From Bacteroidales bacterium (lineage in GTDB: Bacteria > Bacteroidota > Bacteroidia > Bacteroidales > F082): a stretch of DNA of 61,299 bases. Location: the NCBI GenBank assembly GCA_023229245.1, contig JALNZU010000021.1, positions 1-61,299 of the forward strand, in the 5' to 3' direction. The notes under the pieces are model-generated. The model searched no databases. It was not told the DNA's origin and saw only the letters and a program-made list of their open reading frames with translations. Within the stretch, counting starts at the first letter, position 1. Each line of letters begins with the position of its first letter. Both the position numbers and the translations under genes were made by a program. Of this stretch, positions 27,645 to 34,780 are shown one piece after another.

Positions 27645-28595
27645 TTATTTTATAATTCGAAAAATAATATGAACCAATACACCTAACAGAGTTAACCCGA
27701 AGATTACCAAACTGCCGATATTAAGATAAATGTTTCTATTGGCTCCTATCACATAAGATTCGTTGATCAGCATGGCGTTTAATGTGCCCCGGCTTCGTCT
27801 TAGCTCAATATTTTGATACTTATATAACGACGACATCAGCAAGGTATTGGCTGAATGGCATTCCACACAATTTTTTACCGCCAGGTCTTTAGAGAGTATG
27901 TTGTGTGCAACCCACAGAGTATCAGTAGGTGAGCTGTGGCACTCGATACAGCGTACTGCATTAAAATGGAGTTTATAGTTGGGTAAGAAATCGTGAATTT
28001 GATGTAATGGTCTTTTTAGGCTATCCGATATCAGTTGAAAACGGTCGGGATTATCATGGCAGCTGGCACAAGTGTTATTATGCTGCCGTACTATTTCCGA
28101 TATTTTCATATCTCTTCGGGTGAGTGCACTGTAGGAATGAGGATCGTGGCAGCTCCAGCAGCTGAAGTGTTCATCATGTCGGTTAGCGTGCACACTTTTG
28201 CCAAACTCATCTTCTATCAGTTCAAAGTGATATTGTTCATATGTAGGATCGCCTCCATGACAGTCTAAACAGCTATACATCTCCTCTAAACGAAGCTCTG
28301 CCTGATGCGGAAAAGTCTCATAATCGGGTGAATGGCAGTCGGTGCAACTGAAATGACGATGTACTCCAAGGTAAAACTTGTCGGGGTTTAATATGAAATT
28401 CGGGTTCATTGCCTTACGTTCGATACGTCCGGTGTACTCGTTTTCGTAGGTATATATTTTTTTTGAATGACAATCAAAACAATGTTGGTTATCTTCAAAA
28501 GCCGCCGGCTCACCTTCAAAGTCCACCAACATCTGTGAATATGAAGGCAAACTAATGATAAACAGTGAGATAATAAAGATATACAGTCTTTTCAT
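27645..28595 (-). CDS. Heptahaem c-type cytochrome with C-terminal membrane anchor
   Basis: The product is 316 residues. A signal peptide (MKRLYIFIISLFIISLPSYS) is followed by seven CxxCH haem motifs: CFDCH (Cys39), CTDCH (Cys84), CLDCH (Cys109), CWSCH, CASCH, CIECH and CVECH. Many extra histidines can act as distal ligands. The C-terminus is a single hydrophobic helix (LNIGSLVIFGLTLLGVLVHI) that tethers the haem domain to the periplasmic face. Cytochrome b is encoded next, so this is the likely electron partner between quinone pool and periplasm. It does not match NrfH/NapC by length or anchor position. Confidence 0.92.
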   Translation of the reverse strand: MKRLYIFIISLFIISLPSYSQMLVDFEGEPAAFEDNQHCFDCHSKKIYTYENEYTGRIERKAMNPNFILNPDKFYLGVHRHFSCTDCHSPDYETFPHQAELRLEEMYSCLDCHGGDPTYEQYHFELIEDEFGKSVHANRHDEHFSCWSCHDPHSYSALTRRDMKISEIVRQHNNTCASCHDNPDRFQLISDSLKRPLHQIHDFLPNYKLHFNAVRCIECHSSPTDTLWVAHNILSKDLAVKNCVECHSANTLLMSSLYKYQNIELRRSRGTLNAMLINESYVIGANRNIYLNIGSLVIFGLTLLGVLVHIIFRIIK

Positions 28596-28752
28596 AGGCT
28601 TGATGATTTAGGCAGATACCCAAATAAAATTCATTGCAACTTAGTTAAAATATTTGGTATCCGAATGTCTGTTTGCATTATGGTATCCGCTTGATTGGGA
28701 TTAGCTTTAGTAACTCAAGAGCAGGTTCAGGTAAACCGTAAATAAATTAACA

Positions 28753-28787
28753 AAAGGTTTGTGATCGACTACTAATCACAAACCTTT
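28753..28787 (-). terminator. Perfect 13-bp hairpin between cytochrome genes
   Basis: Arms AAAGGTTTGTGAT and ATCACAAACCTTT pair without mismatch around a 9-nt loop. On the minus strand a T-rich run (TTTTGTTAATTT) follows. It lies after the monohaem cytochrome stop and before the heptahaem gene, so it should end or attenuate transcription within the cluster. Confidence 0.75.
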
Positions 28788-28812
28788 ACATATCATTCAG
28801 ATATGTTGTTAC

Positions 28813-29232
28813 TTATTTCTTCAGCGAACGTACGTAATTTATTACTGCCCATCTTTCTTCTTCATCTGGTATTTTGCCTTCGTAGTTAGGCATTTCATCT
28901 CGTCCGATGACTGACATATAATATATTTCACCGTCTGTTACCGAGTCTTGCCATTGGGCATCGGTAAAGTCGCCAGGATGTGTTTTCAGGTTACGGGCTT
29001 TTGGTCCGTCGCCTAACCCTGTGTTTCCGTGGCATGAACGGCAATGCTTTGCATATACTGTTTTCCCGAACTTCACACTTTCGGCATCGCCTTTATCAGG
29101 ATTCACTTTGGTTTTATATTCAGCAGGGATTTTCCAGGGCTCTCCCTTTTGTTGATCCTGGGGAAAAGTGAAGGCTAAGAAAGTAAAAGCAGCAAAAGCT
29201 AATACTATGCTATACAATGTTTTAGTATTCAT
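28813..29232 (-). CDS. Monohaem c-type cytochrome
   Basis: The product is 139 residues. A signal peptide (residues 1-22) precedes a class I cytochrome c domain. The haem motif is HCRSCHGN (Cys64, Cys67, His68), with a GLGDGPKA loop, and the axial methionine is probably in RDEMPNYEGKIP. The last helix (ERWAVINYVRSLKK) is typical. It is a soluble periplasmic carrier, well placed to shuttle electrons between the membrane-bound heptahaem protein and outer-membrane partners encoded upstream. Confidence 0.92.
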   Translation of the reverse strand: MNTKTLYSIVLAFAAFTFLAFTFPQDQQKGEPWKIPAEYKTKVNPDKGDAESVKFGKTVYAKHCRSCHGNTGLGDGPKARNLKTHPGDFTDAQWQDSVTDGEIYYMSVIGRDEMPNYEGKIPDEEERWAVINYVRSLKK

Positions 29233-29261
29233 AATAGTGAAGTGTTAATTATTGATTTAAG

Positions 29262-30134
29262 TTAAAAATTCCATAGACGTATCATGGAAAACCCAAACAT
29301 CATACCACCATCAGTAAAGTCGTAGGTGTTATGTACAAAGTTTTCCTGTGGGATCATCCCTTTGGCAGAAGCTATGTAAATATGAAATACATGAGTGCTG
29401 GTACGTATCTCCCATCCAACACCTAAATTAGGTCTGGCCGGTTCAAGGCGCTCATCATCCCGATGTTCTGTAATAGATTTTATCATCAACGGGCTATCGA
29501 ATTGAAATAATATAGATGATTGGGGTGAGAATTTAGCTCTGCCGTTAAACCCGACTCCAAAACGGTCGTGGTCAACACCCGTACGGGTATGATTGAAATG
29601 TGTAAAATTAGCATGTGCCTGAACCGACAGCCAATCGTTTACCCTTCGGCCAATGATCAATTGGGTGAAATAGGAATACCGGTTGCCAAAACTGTAATTT
29701 TTACCAAATGCTTCTGCATTTCGACCGTCAATAGCCATATTAGCAAAAACAGCGACAGCTACTGGCACGGTGTTTTTACGTGTTTGTTCTAAAATATTGT
29801 ATTTGACTGAAAAGTCGCTATACATATTTTGCAGGCTAAGTCCGTAACCTATTTGCAGGTTTTTGACAGGTACGTATGCAAAGTGCATGCGCATATTGGC
29901 TCCCGGGGCATATATTCCAAACAAATCTGAAAGGCCGTTGCTCATCGGGCTGAATTTATGTTGGATAGTATATTCCAAAGTTTTTTTATAGGGGATGACT
30001 GTAGTCTGGTTATCCAATAAAATTCCACTCTCAAACGGGCTTCTCACCGGACGGTCTTTTGGTTTTTCTTCCTGAGCCTGTACAAAGAGGCTGCAACACA
30101 CCAACAGATTTACTATCGTTACGATTTTTCTCAT
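29262..30134 (-). CDS. DUF5777-like outer-membrane beta-barrel
   Basis: The product is 290 residues with a signal peptide ending VQAQ. The body alternates strands and turns as in a barrel of about 12-14 strands, and the chain ends in SMIRLWNF with the C-terminal Phe typical of outer-membrane proteins. Segments such as KTLEYTIQHKFSPMSNGLSD, FGIYAPGANMRMHFAY and YSYFTQLIIGRRVNDW recall the DUF5777 family. It sits between two cytochrome genes (20-30 bp gaps), which suggests that it works with them in the outer membrane. Pore or haem-insertion functions are inference. Confidence 0.82.
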   Translation of the reverse strand: MRKIVTIVNLLVCCSLFVQAQEEKPKDRPVRSPFESGILLDNQTTVIPYKKTLEYTIQHKFSPMSNGLSDLFGIYAPGANMRMHFAYVPVKNLQIGYGLSLQNMYSDFSVKYNILEQTRKNTVPVAVAVFANMAIDGRNAEAFGKNYSFGNRYSYFTQLIIGRRVNDWLSVQAHANFTHFNHTRTGVDHDRFGVGFNGRAKFSPQSSILFQFDSPLMIKSITEHRDDERLEPARPNLGVGWEIRTSTHVFHIYIASAKGMIPQENFVHNTYDFTDGGMMFGFSMIRLWNF

Positions 30135-30153
30135 AAATGATCACGTTTAAGTA

Positions 30154-30522
30154 TTAATTGTTTTTAGCCCCTTGTTCGATCCAGGTCAGGATCAAAGCTG
30201 CTTCTGCATCGCTGTATTTAGCGGCATGCGATCCATCGGGCAGGGGTTTGGTATAAATTTTACTATCGTTAGGTACATCTAAATTAACCCTTGCTGGCAC
30301 TATGGAAGCATATGCGTTCTCCGGCCGTAAGTCGGGTGGAATATTACCACCATGACAATTAAGACATTTGGCACTAAATATTGGTGTAATTTCTTGAGAG
30401 AAACTCACATCTACTTCAGGATCAATATCGGGTAGCTCAGGTACATAAAAATCATATTGACATGAGGTGAGCATGCCAAGGGTAAAAACTACCATGAGGG
30501 TGAAAATCAAGTGTTTTTTCAT
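30154..30522 (-). CDS. Monohaem c-type lipoprotein
   Basis: The start is taken at 30522 because it gives a lipoprotein signal (MKKHLIFTLMVVFTLGMLTSC, Cys21 lipidated). The longer frame to 30588 would begin inside a terminator hairpin. The product is 122 residues. It has one haem motif (KCLNCHGG; Cys53, Cys56, His57) and a late SDAEAALILTWIEQGA helix, as in small cytochromes of the planctomycete/PSCyt type. Asp/Pro-rich sequence after the lipid anchor may be a linker. It is likely outer- or inner-membrane tethered in the periplasm, encoded 20 bp before the barrel gene. Confidence 0.87.
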   Translation of the reverse strand: MKKHLIFTLMVVFTLGMLTSCQYDFYVPELPDIDPEVDVSFSQEITPIFSAKCLNCHGGNIPPDLRPENAYASIVPARVNLDVPNDSKIYTKPLPDGSHAAKYSDAEAALILTWIEQGAKNN

Positions 30523-30564
30523 AAGATTTATAGGTTTGAAAGAATCCTGGCGTTTTGTTAAAAA

Positions 30565-30601
30565 AGAACATGTTCCTGTTAAATGCATAGGAACATGTTC
30601 T
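30565..30601 (-). terminator. Strong intrinsic terminator after the hexahaem gene
   Basis: Arms AGAACATGTTCCT and AGGAACATGTTCT form a perfect 13-bp stem with an 11-nt loop; on the minus strand TTTTTT follows at once. It lies 12 bp beyond the hexahaem stop codon and before the monohaem lipoprotein gene. Confidence 0.85.
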
Positions 30602-30612
30602 GTGAGCTGTGT

Positions 30613-31656
30613 TTAGTTTAAAGCAGTTATTGAGTTTTCTAATAGTTTCTTCGTATAGGGATAATTATGTATCCCAAAACTTTGATCATAATGCACCAGG
30701 CTGTGATTGACAAATGCACCGGCTTGATCAGCTGAATAGGTTCCTGGAATAATGTGGTTGCCATCGTCCATGATTCCTTTTTCTTTGAGCTTGCTGTTCA
30801 ACTCAGCCAATAGTCCTTTTATTTCTGTTTTTACATTTGCTATTAGTGTGTTCAAGGTTTCTTGATTAGTGTGGCAGCTAGTACAAGCCGTTGTGAGTAT
30901 AGAAGGATTCTCTGGATTGCCATACGAGAGATTCATCATATGGCCTCCAGCATTTTCACCTGAATTATCAACTAAATGGCATGTAATGCATGTGTTTTCT
31001 ATCATTGAAACGTGAGCTGAGTTGGTATATCCGCTTCCTACTTCGTAGCCTCCTTTACCGGATACTATGACTGCTTGTGCGCCATAATGCGGGCCCCAGT
31101 ACATATTGGTTGCTGTTACATCAGATCCGCCTACAACAGGCATAGGCCCAGGATTTTGTGGCTGATGACAAGTGCCACACAGATTGCCCTTGCCAAGATC
31201 AACTACATCGCCTGAAATACGAAGTGTGATAGGTGCTGTAGTAGCTAATGACCAGTCGCTTACACTATAGTCGGTGTGGATATTATGACAAGTGTAGCAG
31301 TTGGGTGGGTTGGGGTTTTTAATAGCAGCAGCAGTATTGTCGGCACCGGTAAGTATGATCTCACGAAATCCTTGACTGGTATGACAACCGGCACAATTAT
31401 CCTGATTCCGTAGATAATTTTTTCCCATCGCATGCTGCGATAATTCCCATTGACGGGTAAGGGCGATATTTACTTGACTATTGTCGTGACAAGCAGCACA
31501 AGTAGCCGTGCCATCAAGCCCATTAATACCATCTTCACCATCTTTTCCGTCTAAACCGGGTAAACCGGCAGGCCCTTCTTTTGTGCAAGAAACAAAATTA
31601 ATAGACGCAATCAGTAAAAGACTGATTATCCAATTGATTTTTTTAAGACTTTTCAT
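30613..31656 (-). CDS. Hexahaem c-type lipoprotein with collagen-like stalk
   Basis: The product is 347 residues. A lipoprotein signal ends FVSC (Cys24). Residues 28-49 are seven uninterrupted Gly-X-Y triplets (GPAGLPGLDGKDGEDG...), a collagen-like stretch, directly followed by the first haem motif CAACH (Cys53). Five more follow: CAGCH, CYTCH, CGTCH, CITCH and CTSCH. The arrangement suggests a lipid-anchored, probably trimeric stalk that holds the haem domain away from the membrane, perhaps outside the cell. It is the first gene of the cluster, with an FNR-type palindrome about 150 bp upstream and a strong terminator behind it. Confidence 0.92.
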   Translation of the reverse strand: MKSLKKINWIISLLLIASINFVSCTKEGPAGLPGLDGKDGEDGINGLDGTATCAACHDNSQVNIALTRQWELSQHAMGKNYLRNQDNCAGCHTSQGFREIILTGADNTAAAIKNPNPPNCYTCHNIHTDYSVSDWSLATTAPITLRISGDVVDLGKGNLCGTCHQPQNPGPMPVVGGSDVTATNMYWGPHYGAQAVIVSGKGGYEVGSGYTNSAHVSMIENTCITCHLVDNSGENAGGHMMNLSYGNPENPSILTTACTSCHTNQETLNTLIANVKTEIKGLLAELNSKLKEKGIMDDGNHIIPGTYSADQAGAFVNHSLVHYDQSFGIHNYPYTKKLLENSITALN

Positions 31657-31804
31657 ATACCTTTGGGTTTTGGATTACTTTCTTTTTATTCGATTTTTTT
31701 TGAATATGATTTTGTCATGCAATATTAGCCCTATTCACTCATGCCGACAATAGGTTTTCAGTGAGATTTATCGCGTCAATAAACGATCTAAACGATTTAT
31801 TTTA

Positions 31805-31818
31805 TTGATGTATATCAA
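31805..31818. promoter_or_regulatory. Perfect FNR-type box
   Basis: TTGATGTATATCAA is an exact match to TTGAT-N4-ATCAA, the FNR consensus. It lies about 150 bp upstream of the hexahaem gene, the first gene of the cytochrome cluster. The Crp/Fnr protein encoded at 16684-17397 is a candidate ligand. Confidence 0.65.
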
Positions 31819-32444
31819 TGTTTGATCAAGTTGAAAAATGTAACAATCAGAAAACCAAGAGAATAAAAGATGAGCTTTATTTCCATGAGTATTTTGGTAG
31901 CAACCTCTTGTTTTGTTAAAAAAAGTTATAAACGTTAAAATTTCTTAACGGTTTTTTGACGTTCGGCAAGCATATTCATCCGATAAATGTTAGGCTATTC
32001 TAATTCGGTTTTTTGATTTTCAATTGTGGGTAATGTTTGCAGGCAACGATTTACTCACTTACAGAAAACACCTTGATCGTATGTTTTTATATTGGTGTGT
32101 TGATATGTGTTACTCTATGCTAATTATGCAAGGATTTTTGGTTGATTCTTGAATAGCGACCTGCCGAAAGGAGAGTCGATCAATCGGGGGTTTAACTAAT
32201 TTATAGCATCTCAAGCAGTTGTTTAAGATTTTTTATGGGGTCAGACTTTTAAACCGACGGAAGTAAATACATACTGAATATATGGTATCATCAGCATGTT
32301 AGATGTTGTTTTGTAGTAGTTTAATGAGACAGGTATTTGAATAAACCTAAGGTTTTATTATTATAATTATCGGTCTGATTTAGATTTTATCAAAAAAGTA
32401 TAAAATAATTTCGTATAATTGTGTAATTGAGTAAAAATATGTTA

Positions 32445-32452
32445 CTTTTGCC
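32445..32452 (+). promoter_or_regulatory. Candidate -7 element of the coiled-coil protein gene
   Basis: TACTTTTG matches TAnnTTTG, with a TTG at 32421 about 21 bp upstream as possible -33 element. The start codon is 18 bp downstream, leaving a very short leader. Confidence 0.5.
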
Positions 32453-32469
32453 TCAAATCATTAACTAAT

Positions 32470-33258
32470 ATGAATAAGTTGTCTAAATTAAATGAATTTG
32501 ATATTCTTGATCTGTTGAACGAATATCATTCAGAAATGCGTAAGTTGCAGCATAAGATAGCTTTTGTGCGCGAGAAGATCCAAACTTTAGAGAATGAGTT
32601 AGTTCTCATTCAGGGAAGCCGTCAGGTAAGCTATACTCATGCTGTAGAAGATGTTGATCAGCCTAAGGTGGAGATAGTTGAGGAAGAGCCTAAAGCCGTT
32701 GAACCAACACCAACTAAGGCTAAGCCAACTCCCAAAGTCAAAACACTTAAAAAACGTGGCCGTAAGATGCAGCCACTATCAGTATGGGATCGGATGATCT
32801 ATGATAGTATAGCTGAAAATGGACGAGCCATATTGAGTAGGGATATTTTGGTACTTCTGATTGAAAAGGCTCGGGCTGCCGGTCTTTTTGAAGATGAGGA
32901 TCATGCAAGAATCAAGCTAAATCAATGTTTGGTGAAAATGACCTCTGATAGGCGTAAGGATTTATTAAAACTAAAGCATGAAGGAAGAGGATATGCCTAT
33001 GCATTACCCGAGTGGGTGGATGAGAATGGCAAAGCTTTACCCGAGTTCAAGCTGAAGTTAAAAAAGGAAGGCGCTTCAACTAAGGTGAAAAAAGCAAAGA
33101 AAGTGGTGGCTGAAAAACCCAAAAGGAAACGCATCAGTAAACCTGCACCACAGGCCAGCTCGGGAACACCCGAACCACTGACTGCTGCAATAGAGCCCAC
33201 TGAATCAGCAGTATCTGAGCAATCCGTTGCTGAAAATCTAACGGAAACTCAAGAATAA
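32470..33258 (+). CDS. Basic coiled-coil protein with Lys-rich tail, hypothetical
   Basis: The product is 262 residues in three parts. The N-terminus (residues about 10-50) is a heptad coiled coil (LQHKIAFVREKIQTLENELV). After a charged Pro/Lys linker, a helical domain (about residues 105-180; WDRMIYDSIAENGRAILSRD, IKLNQCLVKMTSDRRKDL, GRGYAYALP) resembles a winged-helix fold. The tail is Lys/Ala/Pro-rich (KVKKAKKVVAEKPKRKR), as in DNA-associated proteins. A nucleoid or DNA-binding role is inferred from composition only. It ends at a strong terminator and is monocistronic. Confidence 0.8.
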   Translation: MNKLSKLNEFDILDLLNEYHSEMRKLQHKIAFVREKIQTLENELVLIQGSRQVSYTHAVEDVDQPKVEIVEEEPKAVEPTPTKAKPTPKVKTLKKRGRKMQPLSVWDRMIYDSIAENGRAILSRDILVLLIEKARAAGLFEDEDHARIKLNQCLVKMTSDRRKDLLKLKHEGRGYAYALPEWVDENGKALPEFKLKLKKEGASTKVKKAKKVVAEKPKRKRISKPAPQASSGTPEPLTAAIEPTESAVSEQSVAENLTETQE

Positions 33259-33282
33259 CCTGACTATAAATAACATTATTAT

Positions 33283-33317
33283 AAATGCCTGTTCATTTTA
33301 TCATTGAACAGGCATTT
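33283..33317 (+). terminator. Intrinsic terminator of the coiled-coil protein gene
   Basis: AAATGCCTGTTCA and TGAACAGGCATTT form a perfect 13-bp stem with a 9-nt loop, followed by GTTTTTATAG. Confidence 0.85.
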
Positions 33318-33380
33318 GTTTTTATAGTCTGTTTTTAAAAAAAATACTTCAACAGCTAATGATCTTAGTTGAAAGTAGGC

Positions 33381-33500
33381 TCACACAAATATTTGAGACA
33401 AATAAATTGCAAAAGCCAATGCTGCCACAATAAGCCAAAAAGTAAGCACTCTGGGCAGATCGTCTTTATCGGGTTGATAATCGAAATCACTTTTATTCAT
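33381..33500 (-). CDS. 39-residue single-pass membrane peptide
   Basis: This short frame opens with ATG at 33500 and ends TGA at 33381. The product starts with a polar, acidic segment (MNKSDFDYQPDKDDLPR) and continues into one hydrophobic helix (VLTFWLIVAALAFAIYLSQI), ending FV. The sharp polar/hydrophobic division and its place 38 bp after the SPOR-barrel gene on the same strand argue that it is real. It resembles no named family known to me. Its function may be as an accessory subunit of a membrane complex. Confidence 0.55.
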   Translation of the reverse strand: MNKSDFDYQPDKDDLPRVLTFWLIVAALAFAIYLSQIFV

Positions 33501-33538
33501 AACCATTTATATTGCTCATCGATTGTTTTAGCCGTAAG

Positions 33539-34672
33539 TTATTGAGGCATTTTAGCTACCCTTTGGCCTTTTACAAAAGGTACTATAAATGCATCGTGTA
33601 TCCCGTGTACCGATTTGAGTTTATCTCTTAAAACAACAGCTTCTTCATAGGTAACAAAGCCGCCACAAGTATAAATATTTTGACCATTATATATTGAGGC
33701 TTCTATATCATGTACATTCAAGCGGTATCTGTTAGCTAATTGATTCAGGTCTATTGTCTTTCGTCCATTATTTAATATCTGTACCCTGTATTCGCGTTCG
33801 GGACGCTCAGGAGTAGTAATGACCGGTTTTTCTTCTATTATTTCGGGAATTATCTCTGGTTCGGGTTTAACCTCTTCAATAATGATGACAGGTTCTTCAA
33901 TTTGTTCAGGTTCTTCCCTAGGAATGATTATCTCAACAGGTTCAGCTTCTTCATAAATGACAGCTTTCGACTTTTTACTGCTTCCAAAATGAAATGCAAG
34001 ACCCACTGTAAACTGATTGTATGCATCATATTTGAATCCAGACACAACCACATCCATTTCATCACTTGAAATCATATGGTTTGTCATTTCAAAGCGTAAG
34101 GAGACGAGTGAACCTAACGGTACATCTAAACCTAATCCTCCTACTGCTACTCCATCAAGGGTCATACCGCTGATCCCTTTTCCATTGCCATACCCTCGTG
34201 TGCCCAAGGTCTGTAGTAAATCAAGAGTGTATAAGGTACTATTGTAATTTACTATTCCAATACCGGCAAGCAAATAGATGTTTGCCACACGATCGGGATC
34301 ATAACCCCATATGGCATTGATAGGATAAAACATTACGCTTAGATTGCCTTCATAAACAAATGATTGAAAATAGCGATTAGTCGGACGGTGTGTGCCTATT
34401 ACATGTGAATAGGCAGCTCGTCCACGCAGACGGAATGAGTTTGATAGTGAATGTTCAACACCTAAGGCAGCTACAAATCTCAGCTCATTCTTATTGAAAA
34501 ATGTCGGCATGATTTTATTTTGCTTGACATCCCCCAAAAAAATTGAGGTGCCTCCAGCTGCACTAATGGTCCAAGGCGGTTCCGAATCAGGATAATGGAT
34601 GCTTTTTTGAGCGAATAATTGTGTGGTTGCAAGCAGCAAAGCAACGATACTAATGACAGAAAGACGTTTCAT
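33539..34672 (-). CDS. Outer-membrane beta-barrel protein with C-terminal SPOR domain
   Basis: The product is 377 residues. A signal peptide (about 1-21, ending LFAQ) is followed by a barrel of about 215 residues (ISAAGGTSIFLGDVKQNKIM, FNQFTVGLAFHFG-like closing strand). A Glu/Pro/Ile-rich linker follows (residues about 245-290, repeated EEPEQIEEPVIIIEEVKPE). The C-terminus is a SPOR-type domain (EYRVQILNNGRKTIDLNQLA, then FVTYEEAVVLRDKLKSVHGI). SPOR domains bind denuded peptidoglycan, so the protein may link outer membrane and cell wall. Function in division or envelope stability is inferred. Confidence 0.85.
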   Translation of the reverse strand: MKRLSVISIVALLLATTQLFAQKSIHYPDSEPPWTISAAGGTSIFLGDVKQNKIMPTFFNKNELRFVAALGVEHSLSNSFRLRGRAAYSHVIGTHRPTNRYFQSFVYEGNLSVMFYPINAIWGYDPDRVANIYLLAGIGIVNYNSTLYTLDLLQTLGTRGYGNGKGISGMTLDGVAVGGLGLDVPLGSLVSLRFEMTNHMISSDEMDVVVSGFKYDAYNQFTVGLAFHFGSSKKSKAVIYEEAEPVEIIIPREEPEQIEEPVIIIEEVKPEPEIIPEIIEEKPVITTPERPEREYRVQILNNGRKTIDLNQLANRYRLNVHDIEASIYNGQNIYTCGGFVTYEEAVVLRDKLKSVHGIHDAFIVPFVKGQRVAKMPQ

Positions 34673-34780
34673 AGGTAGCTTTATTTTTGATTGGTTCAGC
34701 TAAAATAACAGAATAAAGTGTAGTTTGCTTACAAAAGTATGTAAATTAATTTTAAACTGCCTTGAAAAGCAGTGCTCAGA

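Larger units (their letters stand above)
31657..32469. other. Long divergent intergenic region
   Basis: The 810-bp region separates the minus-strand cytochrome cluster from a plus-strand gene. It contains the FNR-type palindrome (31805-31818), a weak hairpin CGTTAA-N6-TTAACG followed by GTTTTTT at 31933-31957, and a -7 element near 32445. I see no credible coding frame or RNA gene in the rest. Confidence 0.6.

Noticed and set aside
28735..28753. Possible fourth Rex site with TTAACAA half
   Set aside because: The other half matches only four of seven positions, so it is not a credible operator.
30523..30588. Upstream extension of the monohaem lipoprotein
   Set aside because: It begins inside a terminator hairpin and would bury the lipoprotein signal.
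31933..31957. Intrinsic terminator in the long intergenic region
   Set aside because: The stem is only six bp and AT-rich, and no gene ends upstream on the plus strand.
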